Below are positions 1 through 6,205 of a stretch of DNA of 10,435 nt, in pieces. The stretch's first letter is position 1. Each line of letters starts with the position of its first letter. The notes beneath the pieces are model-generated. The model did not search any database. It was given only the letters and a program-made list of their open reading frames with translations, and was not told the DNA's origin. The stretch comes from Actinomycetota bacterium (GTDB taxonomy: Bacteria; Actinomycetota; Thermoleophilia; Gaiellales; Gaiellaceae). Both the position numbers and the translations under genes were made by a program. The stretch is from positions 3,557 to 13,991 of the forward strand of contig PLDP01000284.1 of NCBI GenBank assembly GCA_003136795.1, given 5' to 3'.

Positions 1-223
1 GGTGGCGGCGCACGAATCTGCAGGCGTCGGCGTGCCAGCGGCCGACGTAGAGCGAGCCGCCGATCACGACGCTGTCGTATCCGTCCGGGCCGGCGACAGC
101 TGCCGCCTCTGCGGAGAGGAGGTCGACGTCGTGCCCAGCAGCGCGCAGGCTCGCTGCAATGGCGGCGGCGACCTCCTGCGTGGAGCCGCGCTTGCTCGCG
201 TAGGTGACGAGGGTGCGGGTCAT
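1..223 (-). CDS. Flavodoxin-domain protein (HemG-like), 3' end cut off by window edge
   Basis: Only the first 74 residues are visible; the gene continues beyond base 1. The protein opens MTRTLVTYASKRGSTQEVA, a beta strand followed by the FMN phosphate-binding loop of flavodoxins. Later comes a strand and loop reading DSVVIGGSLYVGRWH, also typical of the fold. The pattern best fits the flavodoxin_5/HemG-like group (menaquinone-dependent protoporphyrinogen dehydrogenase relatives). Many actinobacterial members are stand-alone flavodoxin-domain proteins of unknown role, so a heme-synthesis function should not be assumed. The ATG at 223-221 overlaps the stop of the universal stress protein gene as ATGA, so the two are probably co-transcribed and translationally coupled. 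This suggests an electron-transfer or redox stress role, which is inference. Confidence 0.8.
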   Translation of the reverse strand, partial: MTRTLVTYASKRGSTQEVAAAIAASLRAAGHDVDLLSAEAAAVAGPDGYDSVVIGGSLYVGRWHADACRFVRRH

Positions 224-705
224 AGGACGGCCTTCTCGAGACGTTCCGCCGCGCCTGGGCCGATGGTGGGCTGGCTGCTGCGGACGACGAGCACCGGGCA
301 CAGTGCCTCGTGCAAGACCGCGGTCGACACGCTGCCGTGCAACAGACGGCGGACGGGGCCCCAGCCGTGTGCGCCGACGACGATCAACTCCGCGTGGTGC
401 TTGGCCGCGGTGGCGCAGATCTCCTCGGCGATCGCGCCCGTGGCGTGGACGAGCTCGCAGGGGACGCCTGCCTCGTCCGCGGCGGCCTTCGCCCGCGCGA
501 GTGTCTCGTCGACGTGCTCGTTCTCCATCTTCGTCAGCTCGGTGACGACGTCGGCGTAGCCGTAGTAGCTGTATGCGGGAATCGCCAGGTGCTCGACGGC
601 GACGGCGACGAGAGTCGCATCGAGCGCGTGTGCGAGCTCGACGGCGCGCACCGTGGCCTCGGCGGCCGAGGGCGATCCGTCGGTGGCAAGGACGATGGAC
701 TTCAT
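220..705 (-). CDS. Universal stress protein (UspA family), ATP-binding type
   Basis: A 161-residue single-domain universal stress protein, the usual length. The N-terminus MKSIVLATDGSPSA holds the first strand and the conserved Asp (D9) of the nucleotide pocket. Residues 111-125 carry the complete ATP-binding signature G-x2-G-x9-G-S (GAHG...GS), so it belongs to the ATP-binding subgroup. I chose the ATG at 705-703 because a GGAGG Shine-Dalgarno lies 8 bases upstream (712-718) and the family N-terminus starts exactly there; the open frame runs on to 927 but that part is Arg/Ser-rich shadow. The stop overlaps the flavodoxin-like start. It is divergent from the acetyltransferase/acyl-CoA synthetase fusion across about 150 bases. 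Members act in dormancy, hypoxia and general stress; the exact client is unknown. Confidence 0.95.
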   Translation of the reverse strand: MKSIVLATDGSPSAAEATVRAVELAHALDATLVAVAVEHLAIPAYSYYGYADVVTELTKMENEHVDETLARAKAAADEAGVPCELVHATGAIAEEICATAAKHHAELIVVGAHGWGPVRRLLHGSVSTAVLHEALCPVLVVRSSQPTIGPGAAERLEKAVL

Positions 706-859
706 CGTTTGGCCTCCTTCTCTTCGACACCTCGATCGTGCCGCCGCCGGGCCGGCGGTGAATCGGGGCGCGGGCCGCAAAAGGGATACGTAGTTCCCCG
801 CAGCATTGCGACGGACGTCGGCGGATGGAAGACGCACCCCGCTCCGCGACAGTGGTGCC
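706..859. promoter_or_regulatory. Divergent intergenic region with two inverted repeats
   Basis: This gap separates the leftward stress-protein pair from the rightward acetyltransferase-kinase-regulator operon and must hold promoters for both. Two symmetric elements are visible. CCGCCGG-G-CCGGCGG at 744-758 is a perfect GC-rich inverted repeat in the leader of the stress-protein gene. GGGATACGTAGTTCCC at 783-798 has GGGA/TCCC half-sites 8 bases apart around a TACGTA core. The second loosely resembles binding sites of NarL/DosR-type regulators, such as the one encoded by the third gene of the operon, but its spacing is 2 bases longer than the mycobacterial DosR box. I see no convincing -35/-10 pair. 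Confidence 0.5.
712..718 (-). promoter_or_regulatory. Ribosome binding site of the universal stress protein gene
   Basis: On the minus strand the sequence GAAGGAGGCCAAACGATG gives a near-consensus GGAGG core 8 bases before the ATG. It decides the start against the long upstream extension of the reading frame. Confidence 0.85.
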
Positions 860-3475
860 GTGGTCGCCATCGGAGACCGGGAAGACGTCGTCCTGCGGGA
901 CGGCTCGACGCTGCGCCTGCGTCCCACGAATCCTGCCGACGAAGGAGCGTTGCTCGATTTCTTCGAGCGCCTGTCGCCGGAGAGCCGCTACCTGCGCTTC
1001 CAGGGCGCCGTCAGCGTCGACGCGCACCTGATCGCATCGTTTCTGCGCAGCGACGGCGCTGAGAGCCTGTCGCTCGTCGGCGAGCTGATCGACGCCGAAG
1101 GCGCCGTGCGCGTGATCGGGCTCGGGACCTGGGTTCGGCTCCGCGACCCGTCCCGCGCCGAGGTCGCCTTTGTCGTCGCCGACGAGTTCCAGCGCCGTGG
1201 CATCGCAAGCCGCCTGCTCGAGCGTCTCGCCGTGCACGCGCGCACCGCGGGCATCGATCGTTTCGTCGCACAGGTGCTGCCCGAGAACGCCGCCATGTTG
1301 CGCGTCTTCGGCGACACGGGCTTCGAGGTTCGCCGCCGCGCCGTGGGCGGCGTCGTCGAGGTGGAGTTCGCTCTGACGAGCTCCGCCGAGGTGCTCGACC
1401 GCATCGCGGAGCGCGACCACTCGGCGGTCGCTGCCTCGCTCGGCTCATTCTTCAAGCCGAGCTCGGTGGCCGTGATCGGAGCCTCGGCGCGGCGCGCGAC
1501 GATCGGCGGAGAGCTCTTCCGCAACGTGATCGCCGCGGATTTCACCGGCGCGGCGTACCCGGTCAACCAGAAGGGCGAACCGGTCGGCGGTGTGCCCAGC
1601 TACCGCTCGATCGAGGACATCCCGGCTCTCGTCGACCTCGCGATCATCTGCGTCCCGGGCGGCCACGTGCTCGACGCGGCCCAGTCGGCGCTGCGGGCCG
1701 GCGTCCGCGCGCTCTGCGTCATCTCGGCGGGCTTTGCCGAGACGGGCTCGGAAGGGCTCCAGCGCCAGGAGCAGCTGCTCGCGCTCGTCCGCGGCTACGG
1801 CGCGCGGCTGATCGGGCCGAACTGTCTCGGCGTCGCGTCGGCTGCGTGCCGGCTGAACGCGACCTTCGCGCGCAGCGCCTTCCCGGCGGGCCGTGCCGCG
1901 TTCTCGTCGCAGAGCGGCGCGCTCGGGCTCGCATTGCTCGAACAGGCTGCCGCGCGCGGGCTCGGGTTCTCGGCGTTCGTCTCGATCGGCAACAAGGCCG
2001 ACGTCTCCTCCAACGACCTGCTCGAGTACTGGGAGGACGACCCAGACACCGACGTCGTGCTGCTCTACCTCGAATCGTTCGGCAACCCGCGTAAGTTCGC
2101 ACGTGTCGCAGGCCGCGTCGCGCGCTCGAAGCCGATCCTGGCGATGCGGAGCGGCACGAGCAAGGCCGGTGCGCGCGCCGCGGCATCGCACACCGCCGCA
2201 CTCGCCGGCTCGGATGTCGTCGTCGACGCGCTCTTCCGCGAGGCCGGCGTGCTGCGCGCAACGACGTTGCAGGCTCTGCTCGACACCGCGGTGCTGCTGA
2301 CGTCGCTTCCCGCTCCGGCGGGCAACCGCGTCGCGGTGCTGACGAACGCGGGCGGTCTCGGCATCCTTTGCGCCGACGCGTGTGAATCGCACGGCCTCGT
2401 TCTGCCCGAGCTGACACCCGAGACGCGGGCGGTGCTGGCAGAAGGCGTGCCGCGCGAGGCGAGCCTCGCGAACCCGATCGACATGCTCGGCTCGGCCAAC
2501 GCAGCGACGTACGAGCGCGTGATCGGCCCGATCCTCGCCGACCCGAACATCGACTCGGTGATCGCGATCTTCGTCCCGCCGGTCGTCGAGGACCCGCAGG
2601 CGGTCGAGGATCTGCTCGCCCGCTACGCGAAGGAATCCGACAAGCCGCTGCTCTCGGTCGTGATGAGCGCCGACGGCTCCGCGCACGGAGGCTTCGAGTA
2701 TCCGGAGTCCGCGGCCCACGCACTTGGGCTCGCCGCGCAGCGCGCGGCCTGGCTGCGGCGGCCCGCCGGCACGACACCCGATGTCGAAGTCGATCACGCG
2801 CGCGCGCGTTCGATCGTCGACGCGGCCGAGGAAGGCTGGCTTGACGCGAGCGACGCGCACGCGCTGCTCGCGTCCTACGGGATCCCGCTCGTCCGCGAGC
2901 GCCGGGCGGAGACGCCCGACGAAGCCGCCGCAGTCGCCGCGGAGCTCGGGCTGCCCGCCGTCGTCAAGACCGCCGCAGCCGGAGCTCACAAGACCGAGTC
3001 CGGGGGCGTCGCCCTCGACCTGCGCACCGTCGGCGAGGTGCGCGAGGCAGCCGCCCGCATGGGCGGCCCGGTGATCGTCCAGCAGTTCCTGACGGAGGGA
3101 GCAGAGCTCCTGGCCGGGATCGTGCAGGACCCGGTCTTCGGCCCGCTGGTCGCCTTCGGGCCGGGCGGTGTGCTCGCCGAGCTGATCGGTTCCGCGAACT
3201 TCGCCCTCGCGCCGCTCACCGACGTCGATGCGACGGAGCTGCTTGGCACCGGCAAGGCGGCAATGCTCGTCGACGGCTGGCGCGGGGCGCCGACCGCCGA
3301 CCGGGGCGCGCTCGAGGACCTGCTGCACCGGCTCTCGCGGCTCGCCGTCGACCTTCCCGAGGTGACCGAGCTCGACCTGAACCCTGTGCTCGCGGGGCCG
3401 GACGGTTGCGTGGCGGTCGACATGCGTGTCCGGATCGGCCGGCCGGCCCCGGCGCTTTCACCGAAGACCTGGTGA
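860..3475 (+). CDS. GNAT acetyltransferase fused to ADP-forming acyl-CoA synthetase (Pat-like protein lysine acetyltransferase)
   Basis: An 871-residue fusion. Residues 10-172 are a GNAT domain with the acetyl-CoA loop QRRGIAS (111-117) and a candidate catalytic Glu at 101. Residues 193-325 are the CoA-binding Rossmann domain (FFKPSSVAVIGAS; IGPNCLG). Residues 335-630 are two succinyl-CoA ligase-like domains, and 650-855 an ATP-grasp domain. The layout, GNAT first, is that of Streptomyces-type Pat enzymes, the reverse of Salmonella Pat. Family roles are Nε-acetylation of proteins such as acetyl-CoA synthetase, or acyl-CoA + ADP + Pi to acid + ATP + CoA. Both relay histidines of active ADP-forming synthetases appear present: H444 in SHTAALAGSD and H710 in AHKTESGG. 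GTG 860 is preferred because the upstream 18 codons from TTG 806 use rare codons; neither start has a clear ribosome site. Confidence 0.88.
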   Translation: MVAIGDREDVVLRDGSTLRLRPTNPADEGALLDFFERLSPESRYLRFQGAVSVDAHLIASFLRSDGAESLSLVGELIDAEGAVRVIGLGTWVRLRDPSRAEVAFVVADEFQRRGIASRLLERLAVHARTAGIDRFVAQVLPENAAMLRVFGDTGFEVRRRAVGGVVEVEFALTSSAEVLDRIAERDHSAVAASLGSFFKPSSVAVIGASARRATIGGELFRNVIAADFTGAAYPVNQKGEPVGGVPSYRSIEDIPALVDLAIICVPGGHVLDAAQSALRAGVRALCVISAGFAETGSEGLQRQEQLLALVRGYGARLIGPNCLGVASAACRLNATFARSAFPAGRAAFSSQSGALGLALLEQAAARGLGFSAFVSIGNKADVSSNDLLEYWEDDPDTDVVLLYLESFGNPRKFARVAGRVARSKPILAMRSGTSKAGARAAASHTAALAGSDVVVDALFREAGVLRATTLQALLDTAVLLTSLPAPAGNRVAVLTNAGGLGILCADACESHGLVLPELTPETRAVLAEGVPREASLANPIDMLGSANAATYERVIGPILADPNIDSVIAIFVPPVVEDPQAVEDLLARYAKESDKPLLSVVMSADGSAHGGFEYPESAAHALGLAAQRAAWLRRPAGTTPDVEVDHARARSIVDAAEEGWLDASDAHALLASYGIPLVRERRAETPDEAAAVAAELGLPAVVKTAAAGAHKTESGGVALDLRTVGEVREAAARMGGPVIVQQFLTEGAELLAGIVQDPVFGPLVAFGPGGVLAELIGSANFALAPLTDVDATELLGTGKAAMLVDGWRGAPTADRGALEDLLHRLSRLAVDLPEVTELDLNPVLAGPDGCVAVDMRVRIGRPAPALSPKTW

Positions 3476-3494
3476 CTTCTGCGACGATGCGGCC

Positions 3495-5120
3495 GTGGAG
3501 ACCGAGCAGTCGACCCGCCTGCGCGCCCTGCTGCAGACCGGGCTGGCGATCAGCTCGGAGCTTTCGCTCGACGGCGTCCTGCAGCGGATCGTGGAGGCGG
3601 CGGCGCTTGTCACCGGCGCCCGCTACGCGGCACTCGGCGTCATCGACCCGACCGGGACGAGCCTGGAGCGGTTCGTCACGCACGGCATCGACGACGAGAC
3701 GCGCGCGCTCATCGGCGACCTGCCCCGCGGGCGCGGCATCCTCGGCGCGCTGATCGCCGACGCGCGCACACTTCGTCTGCACGACCTGGCCGAGGATCCC
3801 CGTTCGGTCGGCTTCCCGCCCGGCCACCCGGCGATGCGGGCCTTCCTCGGCACGTCGATTGTCCTGCGCGGCGTCGCCTACGGCAACCTCTACCTGACCG
3901 AAAAGGAGCAGGACGCCGACTTCGACGAGGAGGACGAGGAGCTCGTCACGCTCCTGTCGGCCCAGGCGGCCGTCGCGATCGAGAACGCGCGCCTCTACGA
4001 ATCCGCGACCTCGTGGTCGCTCCAGCTCGAGTCGCTGCAGGAGATCAGCGCGGCTCTCGCCGGCGAGCTCGAGCTCCCGCGCCTGCTGCAGCTCGTCGTC
4101 GAGCGGCTGCGAGAGCTGATTCACGCCCGCGTCGTCGTGATCGCGCTGCCCGTGCCCGGCGGCCTGCGGATCGAGGCGATCGCCTCCGAGCAGCCCAGCG
4201 AGCTGCTCCACGACGTGCTCCCGTATGCGACCAAGGCCGGCGCGGTGCTGGGGCGCGGCCGGAGCGAGCGCGTCGACTCCGTGCTCGACGACCCCGAGGT
4301 CGCGCAGGAGGTGGCTCGCCACTTCGGCGCGCGGACGGGCCTCTACGTGCCGTTGCTGATGCGCGACGGCGCGATCGGGATCGCCTTCGCGCACGACCGG
4401 GACGGCCGCGACCCGCGCTTCACGAGCGCCGACTTGCGGCTGGCCGAGCACTTCGCCCAGCGCGCCGCTGTCGCCGTCGACCTCTCGCGCCGCGTCCAGC
4501 GCGACTCGCTCCGGCGCGTGATCGAGGGGCAGGAGATCGAGCGGCGCCGGTTGGCCCGAGAGCTGCACGACGAGACCGGGCAGGCGCTCACCTCCGTGCT
4601 GCTGGGGCTGAAGGCGGTCGAGAACGCCGAGGACGTGCCCGCGGCCCTGGCGCAGCTGCGCGAGCTCGTCGTGGCGACGTTGCAGGACGTTCGGCGCCTG
4701 GCCGTCGAGCTGAGGCCGAAGGCGCTCGACGACTTCGGGCTCGTGGCGGCTCTCGAACGGCTTGTCGAGACCTTCATCGAGGCGACGGGAATCGCTGTCG
4801 ATTTCGAGTCTCAGCTGGGTGAGGAACGGCTGCCGTCCGAGGTGGAGACGACGCTGTACCGGATCGTGCAGGAGTCGTTGACGAACATCGCCAAGCACGC
4901 AGGCGCGCGCCGCGTCAGCGTGCTGCTCGTGCGCCGCGCCGGCGCCGCCACCGCTCTCGTCGAGGACGACGGTCACGGCTTCGACGACGAGGACGAGCTG
5001 CGCGGCGGGATCGGGCTCGCCGGGATGCGCGAGCGACTCGCCCTGCTCGACGGGCGCCTGACGGTCGAGTCGCGCCGCGGCGCCGGGACGAGCCTCGTCG
5101 CCGAGGTGCCGCTCCCATGA
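3495..5120 (+). CDS. GAF-GAF sensor histidine kinase, DevS/DosT-like sensor domain
   Basis: A 541-residue cytoplasmic kinase without membrane segments. GAF-1 spans about 23-168 and closely resembles DevS/DosT GAF-A (GFPPGHPAMRAFLG; YGNLYLTEK). His111 aligns with the heme-ligating His149 of M. tuberculosis DevS, and Tyr133, 22 residues on, with distal Tyr171. A short coiled segment leads to GAF-2 (about 183-330). The HisKA_3 dimerisation domain has the H-box RRLARELHDETGQ with phospho-acceptor His358 and the HDxxxQ phosphatase motif. HATPase_c follows: N-box SLTNIAKHAG (461-470), G1 DDGHGFD (491-497), G2 GGIGLAGMRERL (504-515). GTG 3495 is chosen because the frame before it lies over the preceding gene and is low-complexity; the gap to that gene is 19 bases. 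The stop overlaps the response regulator. Heme or gas sensing is inferred, not shown. Confidence 0.92.
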   Translation: METEQSTRLRALLQTGLAISSELSLDGVLQRIVEAAALVTGARYAALGVIDPTGTSLERFVTHGIDDETRALIGDLPRGRGILGALIADARTLRLHDLAEDPRSVGFPPGHPAMRAFLGTSIVLRGVAYGNLYLTEKEQDADFDEEDEELVTLLSAQAAVAIENARLYESATSWSLQLESLQEISAALAGELELPRLLQLVVERLRELIHARVVVIALPVPGGLRIEAIASEQPSELLHDVLPYATKAGAVLGRGRSERVDSVLDDPEVAQEVARHFGARTGLYVPLLMRDGAIGIAFAHDRDGRDPRFTSADLRLAEHFAQRAAVAVDLSRRVQRDSLRRVIEGQEIERRRLARELHDETGQALTSVLLGLKAVENAEDVPAALAQLRELVVATLQDVRRLAVELRPKALDDFGLVAALERLVETFIEATGIAVDFESQLGEERLPSEVETTLYRIVQESLTNIAKHAGARRVSVLLVRRAGAATALVEDDGHGFDDEDELRGGIGLAGMRERLALLDGRLTVESRRGAGTSLVAEVPLP

Positions 5121-5758
5121 TCCGGATCGTCGTGGTCGACGATCACGCCGTCGTCCGGTCGGGCCTCAGGCTCCTGCTCGAGGCCGAGAAGGACATGAAG
5201 GTGGTCGGCGACGCCGGGAACGCGCGCGACGCGATCTTCGAGGTGCGCGCCAGCAAGCCGGACGTCGTCCTGCTCGACGTCGTCATGCCGGACGAGAGCG
5301 GCATCGAGGCGCTGCCCAAGCTCTTACACGAAGCGCCGACGGCCAAGGTGCTGATGCTCTCGATGCAGGACGACCCGAGCTACGTGCGTGAGGCGTTTGC
5401 CGCCGGCGCGAGCGGTTATGTGCTCAAGGAGGCCGCCGATGCGGAGGTGGTGGCGGCGATCCGCGAGGTGGCCAGCGGGAACCGCTACGTGCATCCTGCG
5501 CTCGGCGCCCGCATGGTGGCCGCCGACGCCGCGGCGCAGGAGGCCGCCGCCTCCGACCCGCTGTCCGACCGTGAGCGCGAAGTGCTGCGGCTCCTCGCGC
5601 TCGGCCACACAAACCAGGAGATCGCCAAGCAACTCTTCATCTCGGTGCGCACGGCCGAGACGCACCGGGCTCACATCATGCGCAAGCTTCAGTTGTCGAC
5701 CCGCGCCGAGCTCGTTCGCTACGCGATCGAGCACGGCCAGCTCGAGCCGACCGCCTAG
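5117..5758 (+). CDS. NarL/FixJ-family response regulator (receiver + LuxR-type HTH)
   Basis: A 213-residue regulator that should receive phosphate from the kinase whose stop it overlaps (ATGA, 5117-5120). The receiver domain is complete: acidic pair D8/D9, phospho-acceptor D54 in VVLLDVVMPD, switch S82 and invariant K104 in GYVLKEA. After a linker of about 25 residues rich in Ala, the LuxR/GerE helix-turn-helix covers about 147-210, with recognition helix VRTAETHRAHIMRKL. The HTH wording is close to that of NreC and other nitrate/oxygen regulators. The sensor half of its partner is DevS-like, so this is an oxygen/redox-type pair at the level of family resemblance. It may bind the symmetric element at 783-798 and autoregulate. 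The gene ends 10 bases before a convergent gene. Confidence 0.96.
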   Translation: MIRIVVVDDHAVVRSGLRLLLEAEKDMKVVGDAGNARDAIFEVRASKPDVVLLDVVMPDESGIEALPKLLHEAPTAKVLMLSMQDDPSYVREAFAAGASGYVLKEAADAEVVAAIREVASGNRYVHPALGARMVAADAAAQEAAASDPLSDREREVLRLLALGHTNQEIAKQLFISVRTAETHRAHIMRKLQLSTRAELVRYAIEHGQLEPTA

Positions 5759-5768
5759 CGCTCTCGAG

Positions 5769-6086
5769 TTACGGCGCGCGAAGCTTTCGGGCGAAGCCGT
5801 CGAGATCGAGCGATCCGGTGTCGAGCGGCCGCACGAAGATCGGCTCGTCGTCGCAGAGCTCGAGCACCACCGACCGCTCGCCGACGACCTCCTCGCGGGC
5901 GTTCCGCGCCACGCGAATCTTGCGAATCGCGGTGTGCGGGATGGACAGAGCGACGTCGATTCCCGTTGCCTGTTCGCGCCCCGCGAGCCGAACGGTGTCC
6001 TCGGTGACGGTCACGTACCCGACGTAGTGCCGTTGGGCGTGCTGCCGCCGCCACGCCACGCGCCGCGCATCGCGCACGCCGAGCAT
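5769..6086 (-). CDS. Uncharacterised 105-residue protein
   Basis: I do not recognise the family. The visible protein starts MLGVRDARRVAWRRQHAQ and continues as alternating short hydrophobic and charged stretches (YVGYVTVTEDTVRL; ALSIPHTAIRKIRV; SVVLELCDDEPIFVRPL). This suggests a small mostly-beta domain, perhaps PH/GRAM-like, followed by a C-terminal helix. It has no signal peptide or membrane segment. Third-position GC is high in this frame and the amino-acid mix is normal, which supports real coding over the Arg-rich alternatives. The ATG at 6086 has no Shine-Dalgarno, but a 15-codon frame with a good one ends on it (TGATG), so the true N-terminus may lie farther upstream. It is convergent with the response regulator, 10 bases away. 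Confidence 0.7.
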   Translation of the reverse strand: MLGVRDARRVAWRRQHAQRHYVGYVTVTEDTVRLAGREQATGIDVALSIPHTAIRKIRVARNAREEVVGERSVVLELCDDEPIFVRPLDTGSLDLDGFARKLRAP

Positions 6087-6133
6087 CAGCTGACGGTGAC
6101 GGGGGGATCGAGGAAGGTGCTTGCGAGGTTCAT
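6086..6133 (-). CDS. Possible 15-codon leader ORF, or displaced N-terminus of the next gene
   Basis: The frame encodes MNLASTFLDPPVTVS and stops at a TGA whose last base is the A of the downstream ATG (TGATG). A purine-rich GGAAAGG lies 7-8 bases before its ATG, whereas the downstream ATG has none. Two readings fit: a short coupled leader peptide, or the authentic N-terminus of the 105-residue protein, put out of frame by one base in the G6 run at 6101-6106. One extra base there would give an uninterrupted protein reading MNLASTFLDPPRHRQLMLGV. I cannot decide between them from one sequence. Confidence 0.4.
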   Translation of the reverse strand: MNLASTFLDPPVTVS

Positions 6134-6141
6134 GCGGTGCC

Positions 6142-6154
6142 TTTCCGTTGGAAA
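6142..6154 (-). repeat. Short hairpin overlapping the ribosome site of the 6133 ORF
   Basis: TTTCC-GTT-GGAAA is a perfect 5-bp inverted repeat. On the minus strand its right arm contains most of the GGAAAGG that precedes the ATG at 6133, so it could partly mask that ribosome site. The stem is short and A/T-rich, so any effect would be weak. Confidence 0.35.
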
Positions 6155-6189
6155 TAAGAAAGGCGGGTCGCCTGCAGGCGACCCGCCTT
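6149..6189 (-). terminator. Intrinsic terminator of the 215-residue membrane protein gene
   Basis: The stretch 6160-6189 is a perfect 13-bp inverted repeat with loop TGCA: AAGGCGGGTCGCC pairs with GGCGACCCGCCTT. Read leftward it is followed by TCTTATTTCC, a T-rich tract. Read rightward no T tract follows, so it terminates the leftward transcript. The stem begins 17 bases past the stop of the membrane protein gene. The 105-residue gene downstream therefore needs its own promoter or read-through. Confidence 0.9.
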
Positions 6190-6205
6190 CAGAGATGCGC
6201 AGGTC

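Noticed and set aside
806..859. TTG at 806 as start of the synthetase fusion
   Set aside because: It has no ribosome site, and the added 18 codons include several rare here (CGA, AGA, AGT, GGT). GTG 860 lies nearer the usual start of the GNAT domain. It is not excluded.
706..927. N-terminal extension of the universal stress protein frame by 74 codons
   Set aside because: The family starts at the ATG at 705, which has a consensus ribosome site. The extension is Arg/Ser-rich and overlaps the divergent control region.
1445..3328. A 627-codon reading frame on the minus strand opposite the synthetase fusion
   Set aside because: It is rich in Arg, Asp and Glu with no recognisable domain and lies opposite a clearly conserved gene. 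Such frames are common opposite high-GC genes.
3216..4976. A 586-codon minus-strand frame opposite the sensor kinase
   Set aside because: It has low-complexity Arg/Gln/Glu/Gly composition and no domain; the plus strand carries all kinase motifs.
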